A stretch of DNA of 64,000 bases. Source: an uncultured bacterium. Its GTDB lineage: Bacteria; Verrucomicrobiota; Kiritimatiellia; RFP12; UBA1067. Positions 16,662 to 25,721 of the stretch are shown here, piece by piece. The notes below the pieces were generated by a model. The model had not been told where the DNA came from. It made no database searches and saw nothing but the letters and a program-made list of their open reading frames with translations. The number at the start of each line of letters is the position of its first letter. The stretch's first letter is position 1. The stretch spans positions 1-64,000 of the forward strand of contig CACZCD010000003.1 in NCBI GenBank assembly GCA_902779565.1, given 5' to 3'. The translations under genes were made by a program, and so were the position numbers.

Positions 16662-17813
16662 ATGGAAACGATTCTCTATTTTCAGCCGCCGTCCAAGACG
16701 AGCGCACCGGGAAAATTCGCCGGTGTCCAGGAGATCGCCGAGACGAACGGTCTGCATGTGCAGACGATCGACGGGTTCCCTTCGGCCGAGCGCCTGCGCG
16801 AACTGACCGAATTCTGGCGTCCCATCGGCGCCATCGCCGAATGCGGCAACGAATACACGGAGGTTGACGTCCGACTGTTCGGCAAGCTGCCGGTTGTGTT
16901 CTTTTCCCACAATCCGGACACGCTTCCGGCCAGGAGTTTTTCCGTCTCGCACGATTCCGTCGCAACCGCACGGCTCGCCGCCCGTGAACTGATGACGACG
17001 GGATTCACGAACTTCGCCTACATCCCCTATGCCGAACGTCGCTACTGGAGCGAGGCCCGCGAACGGGGGTTCTCGACCGCCCTCACGCTCAACGGATTCA
17101 CCTGCCGCATTTTCCGCACGCCCTTGAAAGCGTCCGGCAGCACGGGGCGCCTATATGCGCTGCGGCGCTTCCTCCAGTCTTTGCCCAAGCCCTGCGCCGT
17201 GTTCGCCGCCAACGACGTCACGGCCGCCGAAACGATTGCCGCCGCGCGTTTCATGGGCATCGGCATCCCCGAAGAGATAGCCGTGATCGGCGTGGACAAC
17301 TACGAGCAGATCTGCGAACACACATCGCCGCCGCTGACCTCCATTGAACCGGACTTCCGCAGGGGCGGAAACCTCGCGGCCATGATGATCCTCGCGCAGC
17401 AGCGCAAGGTGGACGCCCCTCGCCTCGAACGGCACATGACGTTCGGCCCCCTACGGGTGGCGCGCCGTGCCTCGACCCGGCTTCTCGCCGCGCAGGACCG
17501 ATCTGTGAACGAAGCGCTCAGCCTCATACGCCACGAGGCCTGCGCCGGACTCCACGCCGAAAAGGTCGCGGGCCTCTTCCCCTGTTCGCGGCGGATGGCG
17601 GACATCCGATTTCGGAAGGCGACTGGACGCTCAATCCTCGAAGAGATCCACGCCGTACAGCTAGAGCGGGCCAAACAGCTGCTGCGCGACACCTCGATGC
17701 CCCTGAAATCAATCGCAGACTTCTGCGGGTTCACCCACCCGAATTCCCTGCGAAAGTTCTTCCGCCACGCAACAGGCATGACGCTCGGCGACTGGCGAGC
17801 AACCCAGACGTAG
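16662..17813 (+). CDS. XylR-like AraC-family transcriptional regulator
   Basis: 383 residues from ATG 16662. Residues 1-270 form a LacI/periplasmic-binding-protein-like sensor (VIGVDNYEQICEHTSPPLTSIEPD near 210 is the family's hallmark region). The C-terminal 100 residues carry two AraC helix-turn-helix units (LERAKQLLRDTSMPLKSIA and FTHPNSLRKFFRHATGMTLGDW). It is divergently transcribed from the symporter-glycosidase, so it probably senses a sugar and activates the uptake and degradation operon. An upstream ATG at 16560 would run through the operator repeats and is rejected. An extended -10 (TGCTACACT, 16644-16652) sits 9 nt before the ATG, and no Shine-Dalgarno is seen. Confidence 0.88.
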   Translation: METILYFQPPSKTSAPGKFAGVQEIAETNGLHVQTIDGFPSAERLRELTEFWRPIGAIAECGNEYTEVDVRLFGKLPVVFFSHNPDTLPARSFSVSHDSVATARLAARELMTTGFTNFAYIPYAERRYWSEARERGFSTALTLNGFTCRIFRTPLKASGSTGRLYALRRFLQSLPKPCAVFAANDVTAAETIAAARFMGIGIPEEIAVIGVDNYEQICEHTSPPLTSIEPDFRRGGNLAAMMILAQQRKVDAPRLERHMTFGPLRVARRASTRLLAAQDRSVNEALSLIRHEACAGLHAEKVAGLFPCSRRMADIRFRKATGRSILEEIHAVQLERAKQLLRDTSMPLKSIADFCGFTHPNSLRKFFRHATGMTLGDWRATQT

Positions 17814-17867
17814 CCGACAACGCGGCCAAGACCAGCGGACCGAGCGCACCGTCGAGGCCCGGCACCC

Positions 17868-17941
17868 TCTGCGCGGGGAAAACAAAGCACGAGACCTCGG
17901 CCGCCGACCGAAGCCCCGTGTCTTTCAGCCTGCCGCGCAGA
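17868..17941. repeat. Inverted repeat between convergent genes
   Basis: TCTGCGCGG (17868-17876) pairs perfectly with CCGCGCAGA (17933-17941) across a 56-bp structured loop. It fills the gap between the regulator's stop and the stop of the mini ribosomal protein gene, a position suited to a bidirectional terminator, although no T-run is present. Confidence 0.4.
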
Positions 17942-17942
17942 C

Positions 17943-18032
17943 TTACTTGTTCTTGTGCCGCTGCGCCTTCATGCGCTTGTCGTATTTATGCTTCGACATT
18001 TTTTTGCGGCGTTTCTTCTTGATGGAACCCAT
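17943..18032 (-). CDS. Mini-protein of the AURKAIP1/COX24 (mS38-like) type
   Basis: 29 residues from ATG 18032 with AAAGGAG upstream. The product begins MGSIKKKRRKKMSKHKYDKR and is almost entirely Lys, Arg and His. The KKRRKKMSKHK core resembles the AURKAIP1/COX24 domain, which in bacteria is annotated in tiny ribosome-associated proteins. It most likely binds rRNA of the small subunit. It lies 27 bp downstream of hisG and may be cotranscribed with it. The family call rests on composition and core motif only. Confidence 0.7.
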   Translation of the reverse strand: MGSIKKKRRKKMSKHKYDKRMKAQRHKNK

Positions 18033-18059
18033 CTTGATTTCTCCTTTGGTTGACGTGTC

Positions 18060-18929
18060 CTAAAAGATGACCTTGTTCAGCTGAAGCTCGATGAGACCGG
18101 TCGCGCCGGCGGCACGGAGCGTCGGGATGAGATCGCGCACGAGCCGCTCCTCCACGACCGTCTCGACGGCGAACCACTCGGGATCGTTCAGCTTGTTGAC
18201 CGTGGGGGCGTGCAGCGCCGGCAGCGCCTTCACGATCTTCGCCAAATTCTTCGCCGGCGCGTTGAGCTTCAGCAATACGCGCTTCTGCGCATCGAGCGCG
18301 CCCAGAAGCAGCATCTTCAGCTGCTCGATCTTCGCACGCTTCGCGGCGCTCTTCCACGCCTTCTTGTTGGCGATCAGCCGCGTGGTGGAGGTGAGAATCG
18401 TATCGACGATGCGGAGGTTGTTCGCACGGAGCGACGAACCCGTTTCCGTGAGATCCACGATCGCATCCACCAGCTCGGGGGCCTTCACTTCGGTGGCACC
18501 CCAGCTGAACTCCACATCGGCCTTTACGCCGTTCTTCTTGAGGTAGCGCTTCGTGAGACCGACAGCCTCCGTTGAGATGCGCTTCCCGTTCAGGTCCTTG
18601 ACGGACTTGATCTTCGAGTCGTTGGGCACGGCCAGCACCCAGCGCACGGGGTTTGACGTGGCCTTGGAGTAGTTCAGCTCGCAGACCTCCTGCACGTCCG
18701 AGCCATTCTCATAGACCCAGTCGTAACCGCAGATTCCCGCATCCAGAAGCCCCAGCTCCACATAGCGGCTCATCTCCTGCGGACGCAGCAGCCGGCACTT
18801 GATCTCCGGATCGTCAATCGACGGAATATAGCTGCGGGATGAGCACGAAACATTAAAGCCCGCGCGCTTGAACAGCGCGAAGGTCGATTCCTGCAAGCTC
18901 CCTTTCGGGAGACCGAGAACGATTGCCAT
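18060..18929 (-). CDS. hisG: ATP phosphoribosyltransferase, long form
   Basis: 289 residues. HisG catalyses the first step of histidine synthesis, joining ATP and PRPP. The N-terminal [11 protein letters not shown] and the catalytic-domain motif [18 protein letters not shown] are diagnostic. The C-terminal 80 residues form the ACT-like regulatory domain of long-form HisG, so no HisZ partner is needed and histidine feedback is expected. No other his gene is nearby. A TTGCGG-N17-TATAAT promoter lies upstream, with GGAG 13 nt before the ATG. Confidence 0.95.
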   Translation of the reverse strand: MAIVLGLPKGSLQESTFALFKRAGFNVSCSSRSYIPSIDDPEIKCRLLRPQEMSRYVELGLLDAGICGYDWVYENGSDVQEVCELNYSKATSNPVRWVLAVPNDSKIKSVKDLNGKRISTEAVGLTKRYLKKNGVKADVEFSWGATEVKAPELVDAIVDLTETGSSLRANNLRIVDTILTSTTRLIANKKAWKSAAKRAKIEQLKMLLLGALDAQKRVLLKLNAPAKNLAKIVKALPALHAPTVNKLNDPEWFAVETVVEERLVRDLIPTLRAAGATGLIELQLNKVIF

Positions 18930-18967
18930 CTACCGAACTTTCTCCAAATAACCGAAAAAACGCGCGC

Positions 18968-18996
18968 ATTATACCAAAACACCCTTCCCGCCGCAA
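18968..18996 (-). promoter_or_regulatory. Promoter of hisG
   Basis: The -35 TTGCGG (18996-18991), a 17-bp spacer and a perfect TATAAT (18973-18968) preceded by TGG. The predicted leader is about 30 nt. Confidence 0.7.
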
Positions 18997-19094
18997 GCAC
19001 GCACTTGTAATTGCACACTTTGTACGAGGGATTCCCCTCCTGTGGCCGTGTTGATTTGCCGGCCTACACGCGTTTACATTCGCGGCGCGTGGTG

Positions 19095-19736
19095 CTACTT
19101 TCGTCTGCGGGGTTTCTTTGCACGAAGCAGAAACAGCGCCCCGGCACAAGCCGAGCCAAGGGCGTCGCAAAGGATGTCCTTCTGCGCATCCCACTCGTCG
19201 CCCTGCGAGCCCAAAAACGCCGCGCCCGCATCGCCGCCGTCGATGACGGCGTACTGCCATTCGACAAGCTCCCACAATCCCGCCATCGCCACAACCGTCA
19301 TGATGGCGAAGAACGCCGCGAACGCCGCCGACTTGACCCAGCCTTTCCGCAGGAACAGTTCGGCGAACGGGAAGGCGAACCAACCAACCGTAAAGTGCGC
19401 GATCCGGTCATAGGGATTGCGGACGAGGCCAAGCGGTTCCATTAGCCAATCCATCGGCACGAGCTCAAACGTATAGTGTGCGCCAACCACCTGGAGCATC
19501 ATCCAGACAAAGAAGCAGGCATAGGCCGCCGTCGAGAAACGGAACTTCCTGCGGGTCGCAAGCAACACCACCAGAAGCCCCAGCGCCCAGAACAGTTCCG
19601 TCAGCCATACGGTAACGCTATGCGGCCCTATCGCCGATATTGCGATGGCGGCAAGAACCACCACCAACATCGTCATCTCGCTTCTTGCCGTTCCGTCTTT
19701 CATTCGTTTGATGCGCGTGCCGCCCAACCTCTTCAC
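19095..19736 (-). CDS. DUF2238 (YjdF-like) inner-membrane protein
   Basis: 213 residues from a GTG at 19736, two bases after the stop of the amidohydrolase, suggesting translational coupling. An ATG at 19703 (202 aa) is the alternative; neither has a clear Shine-Dalgarno. Five to six hydrophobic segments are seen. The NPYDRIAHFTVGW segment and GDEWDAQKDILCDALGS near the C-terminus fit the DUF2238/YjdF family, whose function is unknown. The acidic WELVEWQYAVIDGGD motif between segments is also typical. Confidence 0.8.
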   Translation of the reverse strand: MKRLGGTRIKRMKDGTARSEMTMLVVVLAAIAISAIGPHSVTVWLTELFWALGLLVVLLATRRKFRFSTAAYACFFVWMMLQVVGAHYTFELVPMDWLMEPLGLVRNPYDRIAHFTVGWFAFPFAELFLRKGWVKSAAFAAFFAIMTVVAMAGLWELVEWQYAVIDGGDAGAAFLGSQGDEWDAQKDILCDALGSACAGALFLLRAKKPRRRK

Positions 19737-19738
19737 GC

Positions 19739-20464
19739 TTAAAGGCCGAGCAGCTTGGCGGCGTTGTCGTGGTAGATGCGGCGAAGCGCGTCTTCCGGAA
19801 GGTGCGTCGCGCGGATCTTCTCGATCTCCACGCTCGGCTCATGAAACGGCGAGTCGATGCCAAAGAGAACCCTATCCGATCCAACAGTGTCATACGCCTC
19901 ACGTATCTTGATGCTCATCGGAGAGCCGGAGGTGTCGAGATAGACGTTGGGATACCGTTTCGCGGTCTTGAGCGCCGCATCAACATACACGCCATGCGCG
20001 TGGCCCATGTGCAGCATCACGACCGGAACGTTGGGATGACGCTCGACGAGCCATCCGATCTGCCACGGCAGGGAAAACGGAGGATGGCCACTGTGGATGA
20101 ATACGGGAACGCGCAGTTCCTCCGCGAGATCGAGAACCGGATCGACAAACGTGTCGTCCGCGCAGTAGGCATCGAAGAGCGGGTGCAGCTTGATGGCGCG
20201 GAAGCCGTCGTGCTCGACCAGACGGCGGATCTCGGCAAGCGCCTCCGCGCCGCCCGGCTTGACCCATGCCACGGGCACGATGAGCTCCGGCTCCTTTTGG
20301 AAGACGTCAAGGACGGAAGCGTTGTCGTGGCAGCCCGCGCCTGTGAGGAGCGTCTTTTCGATGTTGAATTCGTCCATCTGCTCCTTGAGACGGATGAGGT
20401 CGAAGTCGAACCGCGCCCACGATCCGAAATTGCCGATGTGCGAATGTGCGTCGATGATTTTCAT
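19739..20464 (-). CDS. Amidohydrolase family 2 (TIM-barrel metal-dependent hydrolase)
   Basis: 241 residues. DAHSHIG at the N-terminus, IKLHP (about residue 94), FIHSGHPP and the late FGIDSPF are the metal and active-site positions of the amidohydrolase_2 family. Members are zinc hydrolases or decarboxylases. The substrate cannot be told. It is cytoplasmic with no signal peptide. A degenerate extended -10 (TGGTAAAAT, 20511-20503) lies upstream. It overlaps functionally with nothing obvious nearby and is followed at once by the DUF2238 gene. Confidence 0.85.
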   Translation of the reverse strand: MKIIDAHSHIGNFGSWARFDFDLIRLKEQMDEFNIEKTLLTGAGCHDNASVLDVFQKEPELIVPVAWVKPGGAEALAEIRRLVEHDGFRAIKLHPLFDAYCADDTFVDPVLDLAEELRVPVFIHSGHPPFSLPWQIGWLVERHPNVPVVMLHMGHAHGVYVDAALKTAKRYPNVYLDTSGSPMSIKIREAYDTVGSDRVLFGIDSPFHEPSVEIEKIRATHLPEDALRRIYHDNAAKLLGL

Positions 20465-20502
20465 GCGTGTCTCTTCTTTGGGATCCGATTAAAGATGCCA
20501 GT

Positions 20503-20511
20503 ATTTTACCA
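20503..20511 (-). promoter_or_regulatory. Extended -10 promoter of the amidohydrolase
   Basis: TGGTAAAAT on the minus strand, about 38 nt before the amidohydrolase ATG. It is one base from the TGGTATAAT motif used repeatedly in this window. Confidence 0.5.
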
Positions 20512-20562
20512 TAAATCTTGTTCCTTTCTTTTTGCCCGCGACGATCTGCACTTGTCCCCTCA

Positions 20563-21111
20563 TCAGTCATTCTCCTTCTCATTTTGGTCGTTGTCGGACG
20601 CTACGTACAAGTGAGAAAGGTTTACGTCGTAGAGAAAACGCTTCACATCCTCTTCTGTTATCTTCTTCTTTGCCATTAATGCAAGACGTTCGTATGGCAT
20701 GCCTTTTTTGTTTCTGCCCTTGACAACGAAGAAACGCCGTCCGTCTCGCGTTTCAAACGAGAGCGATATGATGTCATTTACGCCGATCCTACTCCCTGAG
20801 TTGCCGAATTGGAAGAATACGCCATTCTCGGTAACATGAAAAATGTATGGCAATATATAGAGAGCCGGCAAAAGCACAGAGTAGACGACAAATATCATAA
20901 TAGATGTAAAGACTATCCGCCCCCAGGTCAGTTGCTCCTGTGCCTCTGGGTAGATTATTCTGGCAACGACTAAAACGCCAAACACGATCAAGCAGTATAC
21001 CCCCATTCTCCACAACGGCGGTAACTCCTTATAGCATTGGCGAATCCTCTCCTTGCGGATTTCCCAATCCCAAGGCTCTGTCCAAGATATCTTTCTGGGC
21101 AGAAGACTCAT
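20563..21111 (-). CDS. Unrecognised membrane protein
   Basis: 182 residues from ATG 21111, chosen for GAGGAC seven bases upstream. A TTG start at 21180 would add 23 residues (205 aa) and remains possible. Two adjacent hydrophobic segments lie at about 37-80 (MGVYCLIVFGVLVVARIIY and IVFTSIMIFVVYSVLLPALY). A soluble beta-rich tail follows (VTENGVFFQFGNSGSRIGVNDI, then DGRRFFVVKGRNKKG), reminiscent of a bacterial PH-like domain. The end is Asp/Glu/Asn-rich. It is downstream of the Fic gene with a 91-bp gap. No function is proposed. Confidence 0.7.
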   Translation of the reverse strand: MSLLPRKISWTEPWDWEIRKERIRQCYKELPPLWRMGVYCLIVFGVLVVARIIYPEAQEQLTWGRIVFTSIMIFVVYSVLLPALYILPYIFHVTENGVFFQFGNSGSRIGVNDIISLSFETRDGRRFFVVKGRNKKGMPYERLALMAKKKITEEDVKRFLYDVNLSHLYVASDNDQNEKEND

Positions 21112-21202
21112 GCGTTGTCCTCGATCCAATTTCTTTTCGTACAGTTCCTTTGCCAATGGACGTATCTTTTCCAACCACAAATAGGTTTGCCCTATTCATC
21201 CT

Positions 21203-22336
21203 TCAGTCGTGATGTTTCTTATCTGCCGCATGAGCATGAAGTAGGACATAGTGCGTGGAGCGGCCTTGGCCTTCCTGTCGCAAAATACCTTTTTCGACCA
21301 GTGCGTTGATCTCGCGCGAGGCGGTATCCTGCGAGACCTTGCAAATCTTCGCCCACTTTGATGAGGTGAGATTGCCGTCAAACCCATCGAAAAGCCGGTT
21401 GAGCATCCCACGCTGGTTCTCATTGAAGACATCTGATGCGTGTTCACGCCAAAAATCGGCCTTGGCGAGAATGGCGGCAAGCTGCGTCTCGGCGGACTTC
21501 ACCGCGCGCAAATGGCATCCAAGGAACCATTTCACCCACCGCGTTACGTCTAACGTGCCGCGCTGGGCGCGTTCAAGTTCTCCGTAATAGGAATCCTTCT
21601 CTTTCTGAATCTGCGACGACAGCGAATAAAACCGCATCGCCGACCGTTCTCCCTTCGCAAGCAGATATTCCGTAAGCGCCCGCGCAAGTCGTCCATTGCC
21701 GTCATCGAACGGATGCAACGTTAGGAACCAAAGATGCGCAATCGCCGCGCGAACAAGCCACGGAGCCGCGCTTCCCGCATCGTTCACAGAGTCAAGGAAC
21801 ATGCGAATTTCGCCGCTCAGCCGATCGGCATCCGGCGCAACGAAGTGGACTCGCTCCATCATTCCATGACGCGAGACGACACGCATCGGTCCCTCTTTGT
21901 CGTTCCGCAGTTTTCCGACAGCGATTCTTACGAGTCCCGAATAACCCGTCGGGAAAAGCGCGGCATGCCAAGCGCAAAGGCGCTTCAGAGTCATGGGTTT
22001 GTCCCATTTGCGCGTTGCGTCAAGCATCATGTCCGCCCGCGCCTCGGATTCATGCGAGACAGATCCCTTCGCGGCGGCAAGCGCAATCTCCATCCGCCGC
22101 GCCACGCTGGACCGCACATCGTCGCGGTTCAGCCGCTCGCCCTCAATGGCGGCGGATTGCAGTATCTCCGACGACAGCGCCTCGCATACGGCCTCCTGCT
22201 GCAGATTGAAGCCGATCGCGTTGAGCCGCCCCGAGAACTTCCCCAGCTCAAAGGATGCCGCCGAAAGTTCATCCTCTATTTCAGCGGCATCCCACCTTAA
22301 GCAAGGCCAGCCCTTCAGTTGATGGATAAAGCGCAT
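21203..22336 (-). CDS. Fic-domain AMPylator-like protein with autoinhibitory helix and winged helix
   Basis: 377 residues from ATG 22336; GGAG lies 8 nt upstream. The Fic motif HPFDDGNGRLAR (about 206-217) is complete, including the catalytic His. SAAIEGE (about 59-65) fits the inhibitory (S/T)xxxE(G/N) motif, placing it in the N-terminally inhibited class. The C-terminal segment (SSKWAKICKVSQDTASREIN and following) is a winged-helix DNA-binding domain, as in stand-alone Fic regulators. It most likely AMPylates a cellular target and may regulate transcription. No FicA-type antitoxin gene is adjacent. The promoter is an extended -10, TGGTATAAT. Confidence 0.9.
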   Translation of the reverse strand: MRFIHQLKGWPCLRWDAAEIEDELSAASFELGKFSGRLNAIGFNLQQEAVCEALSSEILQSAAIEGERLNRDDVRSSVARRMEIALAAAKGSVSHESEARADMMLDATRKWDKPMTLKRLCAWHAALFPTGYSGLVRIAVGKLRNDKEGPMRVVSRHGMMERVHFVAPDADRLSGEIRMFLDSVNDAGSAAPWLVRAAIAHLWFLTLHPFDDGNGRLARALTEYLLAKGERSAMRFYSLSSQIQKEKDSYYGELERAQRGTLDVTRWVKWFLGCHLRAVKSAETQLAAILAKADFWREHASDVFNENQRGMLNRLFDGFDGNLTSSKWAKICKVSQDTASREINALVEKGILRQEGQGRSTHYVLLHAHAADKKHHD

Positions 22337-22363
22337 CTCCTAATCTCCGTAAAATTTGCGGAT

Positions 22364-22372
22364 ATTATACCA
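22364..22372 (-). promoter_or_regulatory. Extended -10 promoter of the Fic gene
   Basis: TGGTATAAT on the minus strand, 28 nt before the Fic ATG. No good -35 at 17 bp. Confidence 0.6.
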
Positions 22373-22403
22373 CACAATCTCCGCAACGTTTGATCTGAAA
22401 CCG

Positions 22404-23918
22404 CTACTGGCGCTTCCAGAACGCGGTCCATTCCTCAATCAAGCTCTTGCGCATTTCCCCTTCCAGAACGGCCCGCATTGCCTCGTCGCGCCGCCGTGTG
22501 CGCACAACCGCCGCCATGAGATCCGCACGGAGGTTCTTGAACGGCTGGAACCGCACCTTGGGCGCGCCGACCTGAAGGAAATAGGCCAAGGACCAGGTGA
22601 GTTGATATTTCAGCTGCCGCTCTGCGCTGTTCCCCGCATAGAATTCCGGATAATCCATGTCCAACAGGGCCGGCAGCGATTCCGCCAGCACGGCAGCATT
22701 CTGCTGGATGGCCAGCACCGCATCGGGATTACGATCGAACACAAGCTCGCCCTCCATGTCAAAGTGCGTATGCTCGAAAAGCTCCGCGTGCCCTTCGTTG
22801 AACCACGGCGGCGTTTGGATCATCGAGCAAGCATAGTCGAGATGCTGGTGGAGCGCCTCATGCCACACGGTGCGCAGCAGCGTTTCGGATCCACCCGGCG
22901 GGTAGTAAAGCACAAGCTCGCGATGCTGCGGGCTCCAGAGCGCCGCCGACCATTTCATCTCCCATCCCACAAAGTTGAGGTATTCTTCGCGCGATCCAAA
23001 GATGCGCACCGCCGCAAGGTGAGAATCCTTGATGAGTGGCGAAGGCAACGCGGCGCGGTAGGCGGCCTGCAGCCGCGGGAGAGCGTTCGTGAGCGCCGCG
23101 AGAAACGGCCGCCGGTCCGTCTCGGTCATGTTGTCCACCACCACAACGTTCGAAGCGGAGGCGAAATGCCAATCTTCATAGTTGATCACGTTGCGGCGGT
23201 AATCGGCGGCCAGCAGATCCGTCTCACGCGGAGCTTCCTTCGACGGGCGTTCCTTCGGGCGCGCGGTCGATTCCTTGTCCAGCCACTCAACCGCGTCCAG
23301 CCACTGGTCGATCTTCTCGCCCGCCTCCGGATCGTCAGAAACGAGCGAGACCATGTACCAATCCGGCTTCGCCCGCCCGGCGGCGCGCGGACGGAACGCA
23401 TACACGTATGCGTGGTCGTTGGTGGAGCTGTACTGCCAGAGCGCCGAAAGGTTCTTCCGCTGCGAACGGCGTGGCTCTAAGCGCTCGGTCACCTCCACAG
23501 GCGCGAGCAGATAAACGGCTTCGTCAAGATGATCAAGGTCCTTCGGCCCCAACGTGGCTTCACCCGCCGGTGCCGCGTCGCCGTGACGCACGGCGTAATC
23601 CGCGCGCGTGCGCGTCTCGCCGCTGTCGTCCGGCACCTTGCGCGGAATGCGACAGATGGAGAAGCAGTTGCCATCGGCATCAATCCACCGGGCGCGCAAT
23701 GCCTCCGCGCGCCAAAGCTCAAAGACGTCAAACCGGTCTTCCAGCCAAGTGCCCTTCTGGTCGTTCACGATGAAAGCCGTCGCGGAGGGCATTGCCACCG
23801 GATCGGCCTTCGCGTTGGCCAATGCCGAACATTCAAGCGCCAGATCGGGATATTCCGCCGACGGCAGGAACACGAGGCTCCCGAACAGAAACGTCAAAGC
23901 GGTACCGACGGCGCACAT
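22404..23918 (-). CDS. Exported gluzincin-like zinc peptidase (DUF1570-like)
   Basis: 504 residues. A signal peptide (ALTFLFGSLVFLPSA) is followed by about 230 residues of unassigned sequence, then a peptidase-like domain. VWHEALHQHLDY (about residue 353) is an HExxH zinc site and PPWFNEGHAELFE, about 20 residues on, supplies the glutamate ligand. This layout is that of DUF1570-type gluzincins found in Planctomycetes and Verrucomicrobia. The likely location is periplasm or outer surface. It lies 13 bp after the PilB/GspE gene, so the two are probably cotranscribed. Confidence 0.75.
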   Translation of the reverse strand: MCAVGTALTFLFGSLVFLPSAEYPDLALECSALANAKADPVAMPSATAFIVNDQKGTWLEDRFDVFELWRAEALRARWIDADGNCFSICRIPRKVPDDSGETRTRADYAVRHGDAAPAGEATLGPKDLDHLDEAVYLLAPVEVTERLEPRRSQRKNLSALWQYSSTNDHAYVYAFRPRAAGRAKPDWYMVSLVSDDPEAGEKIDQWLDAVEWLDKESTARPKERPSKEAPRETDLLAADYRRNVINYEDWHFASASNVVVVDNMTETDRRPFLAALTNALPRLQAAYRAALPSPLIKDSHLAAVRIFGSREEYLNFVGWEMKWSAALWSPQHRELVLYYPPGGSETLLRTVWHEALHQHLDYACSMIQTPPWFNEGHAELFEHTHFDMEGELVFDRNPDAVLAIQQNAAVLAESLPALLDMDYPEFYAGNSAERQLKYQLTWSLAYFLQVGAPKVRFQPFKNLRADLMAAVVRTRRRDEAMRAVLEGEMRKSLIEEWTAFWKRQ

Positions 23919-23931
23919 TCCCTCACCCCGA

Positions 23932-25626
23932 TCACTGATCCTCGGTGACGCGCATGATCTCCTTCACGGAGGTCACGCCCTGGAATGCCTTGTGCCAACC
24001 ATCCTCGCGGAGCGTCTTCATCCCTTTCGAGAGCGACAGTTCACGGATCTGGGTGGCGTTCTGCCGCTTGATGATGGCGGACTCGATATCCTCATCGACC
24101 TCCAGCACCTCAAAGATCGCGCGCCGCCCCTTGTACCCCGTCTTGGAGCAGTATTCGCAACCGACCGGATCAAACACCGTATCCTTCTCCGGCGGGTACG
24201 CAAGATCGTAGTACTTCATGTCGAGCGGAACCTCTTTCCGGCACTTCGGACAGAGCCGGCGCGTGAGGCGCTGCCCCATCACGCCCGCCACCGCCGACGC
24301 GATGAGGAACGGCTCCACGCCCATATCCGTCAGACGCGGGAACGCGCCGGCAGCATCGTTCGTGTGCAAGGTGGAGAACACCATGTGGCCCGTGAGCGAC
24401 GCGTTGATGGCGATCTCGGCCGTCTCGCGGTCACGGATTTCGCCCACCATGATCTTGTCCGGGTCCTGACGCAGGAAGGCGCGCAGCGTGCGGGCGAAGT
24501 CAAGGCCGATATCCTTGTTCATCTGCACCTGAATGATGCCGTCCATCTGATATTCGATCGGGTCCTCCGCCGTAAGGATGCGAACATCCATCGTGTTCAC
24601 TTCATGCAGGAAGGAATAAAGCGAGGTCGATTTACCGGAACCGGTCGGCCCCGTCACGAGGAAGATGCCGTTCGGGCGGCGAATGATCTTGTCCACCACC
24701 GAGAAGTCGCGCTCCGAGAAGCCGAGATCCTGCATCTTCACGAAATTGCCGCTCTTAGCCAAAAGACGCAGCGAGATGGATTCGCCCCACGCGCCCGGCA
24801 TGGTGGAGACGCGGATATCGATATCCTCCCCGCCGATGCGGATGCCGATACGGCCGTCCATCGGCAGACGCTTCTCGGCGATATCGAGGTTGGACATCAC
24901 CTTGATACGCGAAATGATGGCGCTCTTGAGCCGGTTCAGCTGCGGCGGCACATCCACCTTGTGAAGCATGCCGTCGATGCGGTAGCGGATGCGCAGTTCC
25001 GTCTCCTGCGGTTCGATGTGGATATCCGTCGCGCCCTGACGGTCGGCTTCGGCGATGATCCGGTTCACGAACTTGACGATGCTCGCCTCTTCGCCCTCGG
25101 CGCCCACGTCGATCTTCGAGATGGAACCATCCATGTCATCGACCGAGTAGCGCCCGTCCTCGAGCATCTTCTCGACCGCCTCGGCGCCCACGCCGTAGAA
25201 CTTCTTGACGGCCTTGTCGATCTCCTCGGCCGGGGCGAGCGCAATGTGGACGGGACAACCCGCCGCGAGACGGAGCCCGTCGGCGATGGCCGTGTTGAAC
25301 GGATCCGCCGCCGCCACGGTAAGCGCAGTGCCGTCGAAGCGGATCGGCAGCGCGTTGTACTGGTACACCGCCGAGGCCGGCAGCTTCGCGATTACGTCCG
25401 GACGCGGCTGGATCTTCTCGATCTCCACATACTCGAGACCCAGCACCCCTCCGATCTTCTCGAGGAAGACCGCCTCCTTTTCGCCGCCGAACTTGAGGAT
25501 GCCCTCCAAAAGCGGCATCCCGGGATTCGCCGCCAGTCCGTTTTCGATGCGCTCAAGCGCGGCATCCGAATAGATGCCCGTCGCCCGCAACAGCCCTTCT
25601 GCCAATGTCGAAATCTGCTTCATCAT
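23932..25626 (-). CDS. PilB/GspE-type secretion ATPase
   Basis: 564 residues. Type IV pilus/type II secretion assembly ATPase. An N-terminal MshEN-like domain (1-150) precedes the core. GPTGSGKS (about 327) is the Walker A; RILTAEDPIEY and LRQDPDKIMVGEIRD are the Asp box and Walker B; STLHTNDAAG is the His box; CPKC with CEYC forms the tetracysteine zinc site. It is paralogous to the ATPase at 62035-63744. The start could be 25626 or 25623 (tandem ATG), with only GGA as Shine-Dalgarno and CATAAT 5-8 nt upstream. Confidence 0.93.
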   Translation of the reverse strand: MMKQISTLAEGLLRATGIYSDAALERIENGLAANPGMPLLEGILKFGGEKEAVFLEKIGGVLGLEYVEIEKIQPRPDVIAKLPASAVYQYNALPIRFDGTALTVAAADPFNTAIADGLRLAAGCPVHIALAPAEEIDKAVKKFYGVGAEAVEKMLEDGRYSVDDMDGSISKIDVGAEGEEASIVKFVNRIIAEADRQGATDIHIEPQETELRIRYRIDGMLHKVDVPPQLNRLKSAIISRIKVMSNLDIAEKRLPMDGRIGIRIGGEDIDIRVSTMPGAWGESISLRLLAKSGNFVKMQDLGFSERDFSVVDKIIRRPNGIFLVTGPTGSGKSTSLYSFLHEVNTMDVRILTAEDPIEYQMDGIIQVQMNKDIGLDFARTLRAFLRQDPDKIMVGEIRDRETAEIAINASLTGHMVFSTLHTNDAAGAFPRLTDMGVEPFLIASAVAGVMGQRLTRRLCPKCRKEVPLDMKYYDLAYPPEKDTVFDPVGCEYCSKTGYKGRRAIFEVLEVDEDIESAIIKRQNATQIRELSLSKGMKTLREDGWHKAFQGVTSVKEIMRVTEDQ

Positions 25627-25721
25627 TCCAAATTATGCCGCGTTGACGCTTCGCTGACGCATCCGCGCCCCTCTTTTATCGACTTGCCTTCCCCTCTTCC
25701 GCTTTTTCTCCAAAAACGCCC

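Noticed and set aside
18930-19094. tRNA or small RNA in the hisG upstream gap
   Set aside because: Only the hisG promoter could be recognised; no cloverleaf or conserved RNA motif was seen.
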